From Anaerolineales bacterium (GTDB taxonomy: Bacteria; Chloroflexota; Anaerolineae; Anaerolineales; UBA6663): 18,772 nucleotides of DNA. The number at the start of each line of letters is the position of its first letter. Positions within the stretch are counted from its first letter, which is position 1. This document shows positions 7,238 through 14,076 of this stretch, one piece after another. The notes below the pieces were generated by a model that was given only the letters and a program-made list of their open reading frames with translations, was not told the DNA's origin and searched no databases. The stretch spans positions 25,412 to 44,183 of the forward strand of contig JAGOBN010000001.1 in assembly GCA_017999235.1 (NCBI GenBank), written 5' to 3'. The position numbers and the translations under genes were made by a program.

Positions 7238-7243
7238 TATAAT
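7238..7243 (+). promoter_or_regulatory. Consensus -10 element upstream of the first MFS gene
   Basis: A perfect TATAAT directly follows the csp terminator. No clear -35 hexamer is found, because that position falls inside the terminator stem. Transcription would begin near 7250, giving a leader of about 155 nt for the transporter gene. Confidence 0.5.
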
Positions 7244-7249
7244 TGGAGC

Positions 7250-7282
7250 ATGGCTGACCTGAATTTTCATCCGCCCCGTTAG
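7250..7282 (+). CDS. Possible leaderless mini-ORF (10 aa) in the MFS gene leader
   Basis: ATG at 7250 opens a ten-codon frame, MADLNFHPPR, ending in TAG at 7280-7282. The ATG lies six bases after a perfect TATAAT, so it would be at or next to the 5' end of the transcript. It has no usable ribosome site, because GGAG is only one base away. It could be a leader peptide whose translation affects downstream folding. Ten-codon frames also arise by chance, so the call is weak. Confidence 0.25.
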   Translation: MADLNFHPPR

Positions 7283-7346
7283 ACTTCCACCGGCCCTGAC
7301 CGGGCCCGCCCGCCGCCGCTTCTCGCCGCGCCGTTGTTTTATCGGG

Positions 7347-7376
7347 AGCGGCGGGTCGTTCGCGACCTCCGCCGCT
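7347..7376 (+). promoter_or_regulatory. Stable stem-loop in the MFS gene leader
   Basis: AGCGGCGG (7347-7354) pairs perfectly with CCGCCGCT (7369-7376). Four more pairs (7355-7358 with 7363-7366) close a TTCG loop, with two bulged bases on the right arm. There is no T-run, so it is not a terminator. It ends 16 bases before the ribosome site of the transporter gene. A smaller hairpin, GGCCC/GGGCC (7292-7306), lies upstream. Confidence 0.45.
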
Positions 7377-7404
7377 GATCGTTGCGCGGGTTGAGAGGTT
7401 GAGC

Positions 7405-8634
7405 ATGTCTGCTTCCCAATTGAATAGGCCTCATTCGCGCCGGCGCTGGCTGCCGCTGGTGGGCGTGTTGCTGCTGATCGAATTCGTGGACGAATTGATC
7501 TTTGGCGCGCGGGAGGCGGCCTGGCCGTTGCTGCGCGCTGATCTCGGCTTGACCTACGCCGAGATTGGGCTGCTGCTGAGCGTGCCAAAGCTGGCGGCTT
7601 CGGTGATCGAACCGTTCCTGGGGGTGCTGGGGGATCAGGGCTGGCGGCGCGCGCTGGTGCTGGGCGGCGGGCTCGTCTTCGCCGGCGCGTGCCTGCTGGC
7701 GGGCCTGGCCCCCGGCCTGGAGCTTTTGCTGGCGGCTTTCATCTTGTTGTACCCGGCCTCCGGCGCTTTCGTGAGTCTAGCGCAAGCCGCGCTGATGGAT
7801 ACGGATCCCGCGCGGCATGAACACCTCATGGCGCGCTGGACCCTGGCCGGCTCGCTGGGGGTGGTGGCCGGCCCGCTGGTGCTGGCCCTTTCCGTGGGGG
7901 CGGGCGCCGGCTGGCGGGGCGCTTTCCTGCTGGCGGCCGGCGGCGCGCTGGCGCTCACCGGGCTGGCCGCGCGCGTCCGCTTCCCGGCTGCGCCGCCCGC
8001 CGATCCGGCGGAAGCCGGCCGGCCCAGTTGGTCGGGCTGGCGGGCCGCCCTGGGCGCGCTCGCCCGGCCGGCCGTGCTGCGGTGGCTGGTCCTGCTGGAG
8101 TTCTCCGACTTCATGCTGGATGTGCTGCTGGGTTTCCTGGCGCTGTATCTGGTGGAGGCCGCCGGCGCGACACCGGCGCAGGGCGCGCTGGCCGTGGCCG
8201 TGTGGGCGGGCGTGGGGCTGCTGGGCGACGCGCTGTTGATCCCGCTGCTGGAGCGCGTGAACGGCCTGGCCTATCTGCGCGTCAGCGCCCTGATCATCTG
8301 TCTGCTCTACCCGGTCTTTCTGCTGACGCCGGGTTTTGAATGGAAACTGCTCTGGCTGGCGCTGTTGGGCCTGTTCAACGCCGGCTGGTACGCCATCCTG
8401 AGAGGCCGGCTGTACTCGGCCATGCCGGGGCAATCCAGCCTGGTGATGACCGTGGACGCCCTCTTTGGTTTGGTCGCCGGCCTGGCGCCGGCGGCGCTGG
8501 GCTGGGCGGCGGAATGGTTGGGCTTGGCGCCGGCGATGTGGCTGCTGCTGCTTGGGCCGGCCGCCTTGCTGGTGGGATTGCCGCGCTCTGAGCCGGCGGC
8601 CGGCGAGCGCGCTCCAAGTCCGCCATTGGACTGA
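7405..8634 (+). CDS. Major facilitator superfamily transporter
   Basis: This 409-residue protein consists almost entirely of hydrophobic segments consistent with the 12-helix MFS fold. The loop between helices 2 and 3 carries a motif-A-like sequence, GVLGDQGWRR (about 74-83). A central cytoplasmic loop rich in Pro, Ala and Arg (about 192-215) separates the two halves. The substrate cannot be read from the sequence; small-molecule efflux is one possibility. The ATG at 7405 is preferred over an in-frame TTG at 7399, because GAGAGG (7393-7398) is six bases before the ATG. It has its own promoter-like TATAAT and a structured leader. It is not adjacent to a dedicated regulator, which limits functional guesses. 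Confidence 0.85.
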   Translation: MSASQLNRPHSRRRWLPLVGVLLLIEFVDELIFGAREAAWPLLRADLGLTYAEIGLLLSVPKLAASVIEPFLGVLGDQGWRRALVLGGGLVFAGACLLAGLAPGLELLLAAFILLYPASGAFVSLAQAALMDTDPARHEHLMARWTLAGSLGVVAGPLVLALSVGAGAGWRGAFLLAAGGALALTGLAARVRFPAAPPADPAEAGRPSWSGWRAALGALARPAVLRWLVLLEFSDFMLDVLLGFLALYLVEAAGATPAQGALAVAVWAGVGLLGDALLIPLLERVNGLAYLRVSALIICLLYPVFLLTPGFEWKLLWLALLGLFNAGWYAILRGRLYSAMPGQSSLVMTVDALFGLVAGLAPAALGWAAEWLGLAPAMWLLLLGPAALLVGLPRSEPAAGERAPSPPLD

Positions 8635-8641
8635 CCAAGCG

Positions 8642-8675
8642 TTCAGACAGCCGATGGATGCTCAATCTGTCTCAA
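8642..8675. repeat. Imperfect inverted repeat between the MFS gene and the secreted repeat protein
   Basis: TTCAGACAG (8642-8650) and CTGTCTCAA (8667-8675) are inverted copies with one mismatch in nine and a 16-base spacer. No T-run follows, so an intrinsic terminator is unlikely. It may be an operator for the downstream gene or a weak RNA hairpin after the transporter stop. Nothing else clear is visible in the 114-bp gap. Confidence 0.3.
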
Positions 8676-8748
8676 ATGGATAGCATAGGTCGAGTTCACT
8701 TCCACTCGCGGCCGCTGCTGAATTCGGCGCCGCCGATCAAGAGGGCTT

Positions 8749-10272
8749 ATGAACCGTGCTGCCGTCGTGCCATCCCGCCTCTACTTAATCGCCAGCCTGA
8801 CCGTCGCGTTGGTGGCCGTCGTCTGGGCGCCAACCGCGGCCGCTCAAACGGCGCCCCAAAACACCTTCACGCTCCGGCTCCCATTTGTCACGCGGAATGC
8901 CACGGGCGGCTCCTCGCCGGTCACTACCCCGCCCCAAACCCCGCCGCAGTCTCCGCGGGCGGCGCTGTTCCTGGATACCGCCCAGAAGATCGGCACGGGC
9001 AGCCTGGTGGCTGACGGGCAAGGCGGGCTGCATGCGGCCTATGCGTACGTCCTGCCGCTGGCGGATCATCCGCAGGCCGTGTACGTCTACTGCGCGCCCG
9101 GCGCAGACTGCGGTCAGAGCGCTAACTGGCACGGCGTCGTCCTGGCTGACAATGTGGATGAGGTGCAATTGGCCCTCACCGCCGCCGGCCAGCCGCGCCT
9201 GCTGATCCGCGCGCGCGCTGCGGAATCCAACTATGACAATGATTACTTCTACGCGGCCTGCGACCAAGCGTGTACCGACCCCGCCCACTGGGCCAGCACC
9301 TTTGTCGTGACCACCTACGGCACCTCGATCTTCGCCATCTCCGACTTCACCAGCCCGCAGCGTTACTTTGCGCTGGACCCGCAGGGCCGGCCGCGCTTTG
9401 TCTACTTTGACCGCAACTACTTCATCGAGCCGGACCATATTGGCGTCTTCTACGTCTACTGCGACGCGGACTGCACCAGCAACCCGGCCGGCGCCCCGCA
9501 CTGGTTTGAGACCCAGATTAGCCTGGCGCAGGGCTACCAATACGAGGTCTTTAAGTACCCGGCCTTGACCTTTACGGCGCAGGGCCAGCCGCGCCTGGCA
9601 GCCGATGTGAGTGCCCTCAACTCCGACGACTCGGGCATTTACTATGCCGCCTGCGACACCGCCTGCGCTGACGGCGCCAACTGGGCGCGCGTGCGGCTCT
9701 TTGACCGGGGCTCCGGCACTGCGGTGTCGTGGGACCTGGAAGTGGACGCGCAGGGCCGGCCGCGCCTGGCCTACTTTGACGGCAGTTATATCAACAGCGG
9801 CGGCGAGATCCTGTACTACGCCTGGTGCGACGCGGATTGCCTGAATGTGGCGGCCTGGCAGGCCCTGGATCTGGAACTGGCAAAAGGCACCGGCAAGCAC
9901 CCGGACTTGGAATTGGACGCGCAGGGCCGGCCGCGCCTGGCGCACCTGGTACAGGGCGGGAGCGGCCTGGGCTATGCCTGGTGCGACGCCAACTGCAACA
10001 CCAAAGCCGGCTGGAAGGAGCAGGTGCTGGAGACCGAGGCGGCGCTCTCCACGGCTTGGCCGGTGGCCCGCCCCAGCCACTGCGACGCCGGCTTGTGGGA
10101 CAGCAAGACGCCGGTGCTGACCCTCGACCCGGCCGGTCAGCCGCGGATCGCTTACGACTCAGCCTATGAGACGCGCTGCTGGTACGACGACCCGAACGAC
10201 AATCTGCCGCCCTATCTGACATTCCACCAACTCTGGCACACGGTGCGCCTGCACCTCCTGCCCCAACCCTAA
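8749..10272 (+). CDS. Secreted protein with seven propeller-like repeats and paired cysteines
   Basis: I do not recognise a named family. The 507-residue protein starts with a signal peptide (about 1-32, cleavage likely after AAA), then a Pro/Thr/Ser-rich spacer (about 50-70). A motif of form D/A-x-x-G-x-P-R-L-A-Y recurs seven times, with its glycine near residues 92, 147, 213, 279, 336, 393 and 463. The middle five intervals are about 57-70 residues. The first six copies are each followed by a Y-rich segment with a close cysteine pair, mostly CDxxC (115/121, 171/175, 238/242, 302/306, 360/364, 412/416), and then a tryptophan. Seven units of this size suggest a seven-bladed beta-propeller with one disulfide per blade, exported from the cell. 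No catalytic residues can be assigned. A GAGGG site at 8741-8745 is close to the ATG. A strong terminator follows. Confidence 0.82.
   Translation: MNRAAVVPSRLYLIASLTVALVAVVWAPTAAAQTAPQNTFTLRLPFVTRNATGGSSPVTTPPQTPPQSPRAALFLDTAQKIGTGSLVADGQGGLHAAYAYVLPLADHPQAVYVYCAPGADCGQSANWHGVVLADNVDEVQLALTAAGQPRLLIRARAAESNYDNDYFYAACDQACTDPAHWASTFVVTTYGTSIFAISDFTSPQRYFALDPQGRPRFVYFDRNYFIEPDHIGVFYVYCDADCTSNPAGAPHWFETQISLAQGYQYEVFKYPALTFTAQGQPRLAADVSALNSDDSGIYYAACDTACADGANWARVRLFDRGSGTAVSWDLEVDAQGRPRLAYFDGSYINSGGEILYYAWCDADCLNVAAWQALDLELAKGTGKHPDLELDAQGRPRLAHLVQGGSGLGYAWCDANCNTKAGWKEQVLETEAALSTAWPVARPSHCDAGLWDSKTPVLTLDPAGQPRIAYDSAYETRCWYDDPNDNLPPYLTFHQLWHTVRLHLLPQP
9743..9941 (+). repeat. Identical 28-bp DNA repeats inside the secreted repeat gene
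   Basis: Positions 9743-9770 and 9914-9941 are identical over 28 bases and lie exactly 171 bp (57 codons) apart. They encode the DAQGRPRLA core of repeat units five and six. Related but diverged copies occur near 9378 and 9577. Nucleotide identity beyond what the protein requires suggests recent unit duplication or gene conversion between blades. Confidence 0.85.
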
Positions 10273-10298
10273 TCGGGCGCGCTCACCTTCCCCGGTGA

Positions 10299-10337
10299 CG
10301 GGCGGCCGCGGGCTGATCGGCCCTGGCCGCCCGTTTT
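10299..10337 (+). terminator. Intrinsic terminator after the secreted repeat gene
   Basis: CGGGCGGCC (10299-10307) pairs perfectly with GGCCGCCCG (10325-10333). A nested GGGC/GCCC stem (10310-10313, 10320-10323) sits in the loop. Four T residues follow. It starts 26 bp after the stop and ends just before the next gene's -35 element. Confidence 0.82.
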
Positions 10338-10341
10338 GCCG

Positions 10342-10369
10342 TTGACACCCCAAACAGATGTTCTATAAT
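10342..10369 (+). promoter_or_regulatory. Full consensus promoter for the radical SAM gene
   Basis: TTGACA (10342-10347) and TATAAT (10364-10369) are both perfect sigma-70 hexamers, with a 16-base spacer. The predicted start of transcription (about 10375-10377) is only one to three bases before the ATG at 10378, which implies a leaderless mRNA. This is the best promoter in the window. Confidence 0.88.
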
Positions 10370-10377
10370 TATTGAAT

Positions 10378-11682
10378 ATGGACACCCTGGGAAAGTTGGA
10401 GCTGCTGAGCGGCCAAATGAGCTTGGAGCCGGCCGAAGAAACCGTGGGCCTGCGCCCGCCGGCCAACCCGGCGCCCCGCGCGCTCCGCGAAGCCGGCCCC
10501 GGCTACGCGGCCGGCCCCGATCCCGGCCAGCAGGGCCGCGCGCCTTGCGGCCACTCGCCGGCCGAACTGCGCGCGACCTTGAACACGCTCACCCGCGGCA
10601 GTCCCGACCCCGCCCCCAGCCTGGAGCGCAAGAAGCACTCGCTGGGCGTCTCCTACGCGGCCATGCCGGGCGGCAAGCGGATCGCGCTGCTGAAGACCTT
10701 GCTGACCTCCGCCTGTGAGCGGGACTGCTTCTACTGCCCCTTCCGCGCGCGGCGCAACTTTCGGCGCGCCACCTTCAAGCCGGATGAGATGGCCGGCCTC
10801 TTTAATCAGATGCACCGAGCCGGCGTGGCGGAGGGCCTCTTCCTCAGTTCCGGCATCGCGGCCGGCGGGGTCCGCACCCAGGACCGTCTGATTGACACCG
10901 CCGAGATCCTGCGCCGCCGGCACGCTTTTCGCGGCTACCTGCATCTCAAACTGATGCCGGGCCTGGAGCGGGATCAATTGCTGCGCGCCATGCAGCTGGC
11001 CAACCGGGTCTCGATCAACCTGGAAGCGCCCAACACCGAGCGGTTGCGCCGGCTGGCCCCGCACAAGGTCTTTATTGAGGAATTGTTGCAGCCGCTGCAG
11101 TGGGCGGATGAGATTCGGCGGACGCGCGCGCCGCAGGACACGCTCTTTGGACGCTGGCCGTCGCTGGTGACCCAGATGGTGGTGGGCGGGGCGGAGGAGA
11201 GCGACCTGGAAATCCTCACCACCACCGCGCATCTAACCCAGCGGCTGCGGCTGGCGCGCGTATACTTTTCGGCCTTCCATCCAGTGCCGGAGACCCCGCT
11301 GGAGCATCACCCGCCGGAAGATCCTTGGCGCGAGCACCGTCTGTATCAGGCGTCGTTCCTCTTGCGGGATTACGGCTTTGAGTTGGAAGATATGCCCTTC
11401 ACCGCCGAGCACCGCCTGCCGCTGGACCGCGACCCGAAGCAGGCTTGGGCCGAGCTCAACTTGCGCGAGACACCGGTGGAAGTAAACCGCGCCGAGCGGC
11501 GCGAGTTGCTGCGCGTCCCCGGCCTCGGCCCCAAAGGTGTGGACGCGATCCTGGCCGCGCGCCGGCGCGGCACGCTGCGGGAACTGCGCGATCTGCGCGC
11601 GCTGGGGGTCCTGGCCGACCGGGCCGCGCCCTTTGTCCTGTTGGACGGCCGCGCGCCGGCCCGCCAGCTGCGTCTATTCTGA
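10378..11682 (+). CDS. Radical SAM protein with C-terminal helix-hairpin-helix (COG4277-like)
   Basis: This 434-residue protein has the radical SAM cluster motif CxxxCxxC at C113, C117 and C120 (CERDCFYC), which binds a 4Fe-4S cluster and SAM. A helix-hairpin-helix DNA-binding motif near the C-terminus includes LRVPGLGPKGVDAIL (about 377-391). This architecture matches the family annotated as putative DNA modification/repair radical SAM proteins (COG4277/TIGR03916). Members are commonly next to a uracil-DNA-glycosylase-like gene; no such partner is seen here. The reaction is unknown. The first 60 residues are low-complexity and Pro/Ala-rich. The ATG at 10378 is chosen over an in-frame TTG at 10372, because the consensus promoter would start transcription after that TTG. 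There is no ribosome site, consistent with leaderless translation. Confidence 0.88.
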   Translation: MDTLGKLELLSGQMSLEPAEETVGLRPPANPAPRALREAGPGYAAGPDPGQQGRAPCGHSPAELRATLNTLTRGSPDPAPSLERKKHSLGVSYAAMPGGKRIALLKTLLTSACERDCFYCPFRARRNFRRATFKPDEMAGLFNQMHRAGVAEGLFLSSGIAAGGVRTQDRLIDTAEILRRRHAFRGYLHLKLMPGLERDQLLRAMQLANRVSINLEAPNTERLRRLAPHKVFIEELLQPLQWADEIRRTRAPQDTLFGRWPSLVTQMVVGGAEESDLEILTTTAHLTQRLRLARVYFSAFHPVPETPLEHHPPEDPWREHRLYQASFLLRDYGFELEDMPFTAEHRLPLDRDPKQAWAELNLRETPVEVNRAERRELLRVPGLGPKGVDAILAARRRGTLRELRDLRALGVLADRAAPFVLLDGRAPARQLRLF

Positions 11683-11713
11683 CTCTTCCGCCGGCTCGGG
11701 CGGGCCGCTGGCG

Positions 11714-11719
11714 TATAAT
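11714..11719 (+). promoter_or_regulatory. Consensus -10 element for the small membrane gene
   Basis: A perfect TATAAT lies 16 bases before the ATG at 11736. This would give a leader of about ten nucleotides without a ribosome site. No -35 match is visible. A five-bp hairpin (11688-11703) without a T-run lies just upstream, after the radical SAM stop. Confidence 0.5.
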
Positions 11720-11735
11720 GCGCCCACACCCGCCT

Positions 11736-12137
11736 ATGACTTCAACCTCCACTTATCTTCGCCCCCCGACCGCCGTCCGGGCTTTAATCATGGTCAGTTG
11801 GCTGTTGGGCTGGCTGCTGGTGCTGGATGGCTTCCTGCAGCGGCTGACGAACACCTATCCCCTGGCGTGGCTCGGGCTCTGGCCTTGGATAACGTGGGCG
11901 CAGGCGGGGGGCTGGGGGCCGACTGATACCGGCTGGCTGCTGTTGTGCGTGGGGGCCGGCTTGTTGGGGGCCAGTTTTGGCTTGTACGCCGGCCGGGCGT
12001 GGGGTTATGGCGTGGCCGGCGCCTCCGCCGGCCTGGCTCTGGCCTATGCCGTCCCAGGCACACTCCTGGCGCTCGTCTGTCTGGCGCTGTGGGCGCTGCC
12101 CGCCACGCGCCGGCACATCCGGCCGCCGGCCGGTTGA
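11736..12137 (+). CDS. Small hydrophobic membrane protein, function unknown
   Basis: This 133-residue protein has no recognised family. Hydrophobic stretches at about 13-33, 65-84 and 95-121 suggest three or four membrane helices. The second half is rich in Gly and Ala (GAGLLGASFGLYAGRAWGYG). It ends in a short basic tail with RRHIRP. The reading frame is open far upstream into the radical SAM gene, so the start must be chosen. ATG at 11736 follows a TATAAT by 16 bases and gives a compact protein starting MTSTSTYL. No ribosome site is present. Its position between the radical SAM gene and the cyclic-nucleotide protein says little about function. Confidence 0.65.
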   Translation: MTSTSTYLRPPTAVRALIMVSWLLGWLLVLDGFLQRLTNTYPLAWLGLWPWITWAQAGGWGPTDTGWLLLCVGAGLLGASFGLYAGRAWGYGVAGASAGLALAYAVPGTLLALVCLALWALPATRRHIRPPAG

Positions 12138-12177
12138 ATCGGCCGGACGTCTCATTCTGCCGCGCGCGGTTCTACAC

Positions 12178-12183
12178 TACAAT
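12178..12183 (+). promoter_or_regulatory. Candidate -10 element for the cNMP/DUF1003 gene
   Basis: TACAAT matches five of six consensus bases and lies 30 bases before the ATG. It leaves room for the ribosome site at 12202-12205. No good -35 hexamer is seen at the expected distance. Confidence 0.4.
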
Positions 12184-12213
12184 CCGACCAACTCGCTATA
12201 TGGAGAAACTGCC

Positions 12214-13062
12214 ATGGCCACTGATGCCGCCCTGTTAGCGGAAGTTCCGCTATTCCAATTTCTGGATGAGCACGAGCGCGCCGACCTGGCCGCGCATCTG
12301 GACGAGGTGCGCTTCCCGGCCGATCACCTGCTCTTCACGGCTGGCGATCCCGGCGACTCGATGTATATCATCCGCTCCGGCGAGGTCGAGATCTTCTTCA
12401 AGGACAACACCGGCAACCGGATCGTGCTGGAGCGGGCGGCGGCCGGGGATTTCTTTGGGGAGCTCTCCTTGCTGGATCAAGGCTCGCGCACGGCCAGCGC
12501 CCAGACCTTGAGCGCGGTGGAGGCCCTGCGCGTGGACCAGGACGACCTGGATCATCTGGTGCGGTCGTATCCGCAGGCCGCGCTGGATATGCTCTCGGCC
12601 ATGGGCCGGCGGGTGCGCGTCACCACCGAGCTGCTGCGGCACACGGCCTCGCGCAACGTCAACGAGGCCATCGAGGATCAACGCAGTTTGATTGACCGGG
12701 CGGCGGATTGGATCGCCATGTTCAGCGGCAGCATCCCGTTTCTGGGCATGCACGTGGTCTGGTTTGCGGTCTGGATCGGCTGGAATACCCTGCTGCCGGC
12801 GGCCAGCCGCTTCGATCCGTTTCCCTACGGTTTGTTGACGATGACGGTCTCGCTGGAGGCGATCATCCTCTCGGTCTTTGTGCTGCTCAGCCAGAACCGC
12901 CAGATCGAGAAGGACCGCGTGCGCGCCGACGTGGAATACGACGTCAACCTCAAGGCCGAGCTGGAGATCATGCAGCTGCACGAGAAGGTGGACCGGCTGA
13001 CCGGCGACGTGCTCAGCCGGCTGGCGGCGCTGGAAAAGGCCCTGTCCGTCAAACGCAGCTGA
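12214..13062 (+). CDS. Cyclic-nucleotide-binding domain fused to DUF1003 membrane domain
   Basis: This 282-residue protein has an N-terminal cNMP-binding beta-roll (about 10-125). The phosphate-binding cassette reads FGELSLLDQGSRTASA (81-96), with the ligand-type residues E83 and R92. The C-terminal part is a DUF1003 domain. It starts near GSIPFLGMHVVWFAVWIGWN (172-191) with two membrane helices (about 173-190 and 206-226). A basic/acidic segment and coiled-coil-like tail follow (RADVEYDVNLKAELEI, about 237-252). It may link a cyclic nucleotide or similar ligand to an unknown membrane function. The start is fixed by GGAG (12202-12205), eight bases before ATG; the frame is open much further upstream but would run through the neighbouring gene. 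Its TGA is immediately followed by the stop of a convergent gene. Confidence 0.9.
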   Translation: MATDAALLAEVPLFQFLDEHERADLAAHLDEVRFPADHLLFTAGDPGDSMYIIRSGEVEIFFKDNTGNRIVLERAAAGDFFGELSLLDQGSRTASAQTLSAVEALRVDQDDLDHLVRSYPQAALDMLSAMGRRVRVTTELLRHTASRNVNEAIEDQRSLIDRAADWIAMFSGSIPFLGMHVVWFAVWIGWNTLLPAASRFDPFPYGLLTMTVSLEAIILSVFVLLSQNRQIEKDRVRADVEYDVNLKAELEIMQLHEKVDRLTGDVLSRLAALEKALSVKRS

Positions 13063-14058
13063 TTAAATTGAGCCGGGCGGAGCCGCCGGCCGGGCGAGGC
13101 CGAGCTTGAGGAAGAGCAGCGGCGCCAGGTAGAGCGCCCAGAACACCACCGCCCCGTAGCGGAAATAGCGGCCGGCGTAGCCGATCCAGTCCGCGCTCTG
13201 CGGCAGCACCAGGCGCAGGCCGAAGAACAGCCCGGCCACCCCCGCCACGCCGAGGATGAAGCGCAGCCCGCGCTGGAGCGGCGGGCCGCCGGCTTCAAAG
13301 CGCGCGTGACGCGTCATCAGCGCCAGCCCCGCCCCCAGCCCCGCCAGCATGCCGGCCAAATTAATCAGCGCCTCGGGATTGCGCGGACCGAAATCTGTTT
13401 GGCCGGCGCGGGCCGCGGCCGCTGCCCAGGCCGGCAGTTCGGCGGGGGCCGGGAAGACCGTCAACAGCGCCCAACTGCCGGTCAAGTAACCCAGCGAGAT
13501 CAGGCCGGCCAGCGCCAATTGTCCACCTAGCCCCAGCCGTCCCAGCCAGGCGGTGGCCCGGGCCTCCCAGCGCAAAAACGCCCACAGGCTCAGGCCGCCA
13601 AACAGCCAGCCGCCCAGCAAGTTGCTGGGGAAATGCACCCCCAGATATACCCGGGAGAGCGCGATGAGGACCATCAGCCCGCCGGCGGCCAGCCACGCCC
13701 AGCGGCGGCCGACTCGCGCGGCGAGCAAGCCCCACACATTCACGGCGTTCAGCGTGTGGCCGGAGGGCTGACCGTAACTGGTCTCGGTGGCCAGCATCGC
13801 CACGCGCGCGTCCACCCAGTACGGCCGCGGCTGGACCAAGCTCAGCTTGAGCCAATTGCTCAAGCTGTTGGAGAAGATCAGCATCACGGCCGTGCGCGCC
13901 CCCAGGCCGGCGTCCACGCACCAATACAGCGCCGGCATGATGAACAAATAGAATTCTTCACTGCCCAGGAATGACGCCGCCCGCATCAGGGCGGTCAGCC
14001 CCGGCAGGCTCTGAAACGCCAAGACCCACGCGCTTTCGAAATCGATCAAACCGTCCAT
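13063..14058 (-). CDS. PAP2-family membrane phosphatase with extended C-terminus
   Basis: This 331-residue integral membrane protein probably dephosphorylates a lipid phosphate or diphosphate, such as phosphatidic acid or undecaprenyl diphosphate. The three PAP2 signatures are present: KX6RP (K71, R78-P79), PSGH (98-101) and SRX5H (S135-R136, H142). In the last one the usual Asp after HxxxD is Asn (N146). The domain occupies about the first 165 residues. A further 160 residues with several hydrophobic helices form an extension absent from the shortest members. A near-perfect ribosome site, AAGGAGG (complement of 14066-14072), lies close to the ATG. It is the last gene of a minus-strand unit, 18 bp after the MFS gene. 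Its TAA directly abuts the convergent DUF1003 gene. Confidence 0.9.
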   Translation of the reverse strand: MDGLIDFESAWVLAFQSLPGLTALMRAASFLGSEEFYLFIMPALYWCVDAGLGARTAVMLIFSNSLSNWLKLSLVQPRPYWVDARVAMLATETSYGQPSGHTLNAVNVWGLLAARVGRRWAWLAAGGLMVLIALSRVYLGVHFPSNLLGGWLFGGLSLWAFLRWEARATAWLGRLGLGGQLALAGLISLGYLTGSWALLTVFPAPAELPAWAAAAARAGQTDFGPRNPEALINLAGMLAGLGAGLALMTRHARFEAGGPPLQRGLRFILGVAGVAGLFFGLRLVLPQSADWIGYAGRYFRYGAVVFWALYLAPLLFLKLGLARPAAPPGSI

Positions 14059-14076
14059 GCGCGAACCTCCTTGCGT

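Noticed and set aside
8749..10272. Sialidase Asp-box (BNR) repeats in the secreted protein
   Set aside because: The repeat reads DxxGxPRLAY, not the S/T-x-D-x-G-x-x-W/F Asp-box, and no sialidase catalytic arginines stand out.
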